6,241 nucleotides of DNA from contig NQJI01000092.1 of NCBI GenBank assembly GCA_002256705.1, positions 1 through 6,241 on the forward strand, written 5' to 3'. The stretch comes from Methylococcaceae bacterium NSM2-1. GTDB taxonomy: Bacteria; Pseudomonadota; Gammaproteobacteria; Methylococcales; Methylomonadaceae. The notes beneath the pieces were generated by a model. It did not search any database. It worked only from the letters and a program-made list of their open reading frames with translations, and was not told the DNA's origin. The translations under genes and the position numbers were made by a program. Positions 5,842 to 6,241 of the stretch are shown piece after piece (position 1 is the stretch's first letter; the number at the start of each line of letters is the position of its first letter).

Positions 5842-5877
5842 CGCCAGTTCAAAATATGTGGACGCTGGCGTTTTATT
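5842..5877 (+). terminator. Hairpin plus T-rich tail, likely terminator of the membrane protein gene
   Basis: CGCCAG (5842-5847) pairs with CTGGCG (5865-5870) around a 17-nt loop and is followed directly by TTTTATT. It lies 92 nt after the stop at 5750. The GC-rich stem and T-tail fit a rho-independent terminator, although the loop is long. The same bases are part of the possible broken gene listed next, so both may not be right. Confidence 0.4.
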
Positions 5878-5887
5878 CGTAGATAAC

Positions 5888-5902
5888 TCAGGTCATTCCT
5901 GA
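5888..5902. repeat. Short perfect inverted repeat
   Basis: TCAGG (5888-5892) and CCTGA (5898-5902) flank a 5-nt loop, TCATT. Two further outer base pairs follow after one mismatch. There is no T-run, so it is not a terminator. It sits where the two possible coding frames of the remnant meet. Confidence 0.4.
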
Positions 5903-6171
5903 ATTGCATACGCCCCTGTTATGTATCGCGGTTTCAGGCCTTCACAACACAGCTACACAACCTAAAGTCATTTATCCGATGGATTTAGAGGTCAAAGGCA
6001 AAGGTTTCGACTTCGACAACCTTTTGGATTTCAACCAAGGACGCATCAATATAGCCAGGGTTTATGCCGAAGCTTATGCTGATTAACCTATAGAATTACT
6101 ACGGGTCAATAAGGCGTATGTTAATATATAGCTTCTTTCAATGTTCAATTTATGCGTAAACATAGACATGG

Positions 6172-6241
6172 TTGCAATTAAAACAGTATCTCAACGAAAT
6201 TAAAGATTTTATGGAAGAACTATTTATCGGTTGGCTTAAGG
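6172..6241 (+). CDS. Possible gene start cut by the right edge
   Basis: A frame open from 6166 continues through the last base. It has a TTG at 6172 and an ATG at 6211; the latter gives MEELFIGWLK before the window ends. AAAG about 6 nt before the ATG is only a weak ribosome site. Too little is visible to name it, and it may be chance. Confidence 0.2.
   Translation, partial: MQLKQYLNEIKDFMEELFIGWLK

Larger units (their letters stand above)
5789..6086 (+). pseudogene. Possible frame-broken gene remnant, family unknown
   Basis: Two adjoining open frames look more protein-like than the flanks. The first is open from 5789 and ends at TGA 5900-5902, with a tail reading KYVDAGVLFVDNSGHS. The second, in another frame, is open from 5886 to a TAA at 6084-6086 and contains YPMDLEVKGKGFDFDNLLDF and then INIARVYAEAYAD. 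The only early start for the second is a TTG at 5904 with no ribosome site, giving 60 residues. The shift between frames near 5900 suggests a frameshifted or truncated gene. I do not recognise the family. The alternative is a short intact hypothetical gene in the second frame, or no gene at all. The sequence is hydrophilic and shows no membrane helix or signal. Confidence 0.3.

Noticed and set aside
1..6241. CRISPR array, tRNA, rRNA, insertion sequence or toxin-antitoxin pair
   Set aside because: I saw no spaced direct repeats, cloverleaf, transposase or terminal repeats. The PIN domain is fused to PhoH and is not a free VapC-type toxin with an antitoxin gene beside it.

Overview
The window (about 42% GC by eye) looks like the chromosome of a gammaproteobacterium. 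The gene pair gcvR-bcp followed by a PIN-PhoH gene fits this group, and an SPOR-domain protein with a long acidic cytoplasmic region suggests a Methylococcales-type methanotroph. That finer placement is inference from protein style, not from any marker gene.

Layout. At the left edge (about 1-297, +) is the end of a small Arg-rich protein of unknown function. It is followed by an intergenic stretch holding two back-to-back hairpins and a T-run (420-476). A large convergent gene on the minus strand (496 to about 2151-2214) encodes a bitopic inner-membrane protein with an acidic, internally duplicated cytoplasmic part, one membrane helix, a coiled coil, a Lys-rich periplasmic linker and a C-terminal SPOR (peptidoglycan-binding) domain. 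From the opposite side of a short AT-rich divergent promoter region runs a plus-strand cluster: a tandem-ACT GcvR-type regulator (2313-2849), a Bcp/PrxQ peroxiredoxin (2858-3349, 8 nt behind gcvR) and a complete PIN-PhoH ATPase (3432-4850).

The right third is gene-poor. A 387-nt stretch (4851-5237) has no convincing full gene. It contains a well-initiated 18-codon reading frame resembling the N-terminal LEPR tag of giant surface proteins, and then a consensus -10 box, a small dyad and nine T's before a small five-helix membrane protein (5238-5750). That gene contains a perfect 14-bp inverted repeat followed by T's. From 5751 to the end there is a terminator-like hairpin, a protein-like but frame-broken stretch (about 5789-6086) that may be a gene remnant, and a possible gene start cut by the right edge.

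Working together: gcvR and bcp are very likely co-transcribed and translationally coupled; phoH may be in the same unit or have its own promoter in the 82-nt gap. The SPOR protein is a separate envelope or cell-division function. I see no mobile element, CRISPR array, tRNA or rRNA, and no clear new multi-gene system. The most unusual items are the intragenic inverted repeat, the LEPR-like mini reading frame, the broken reading frame near the right end and the duplicated module in the SPOR protein.
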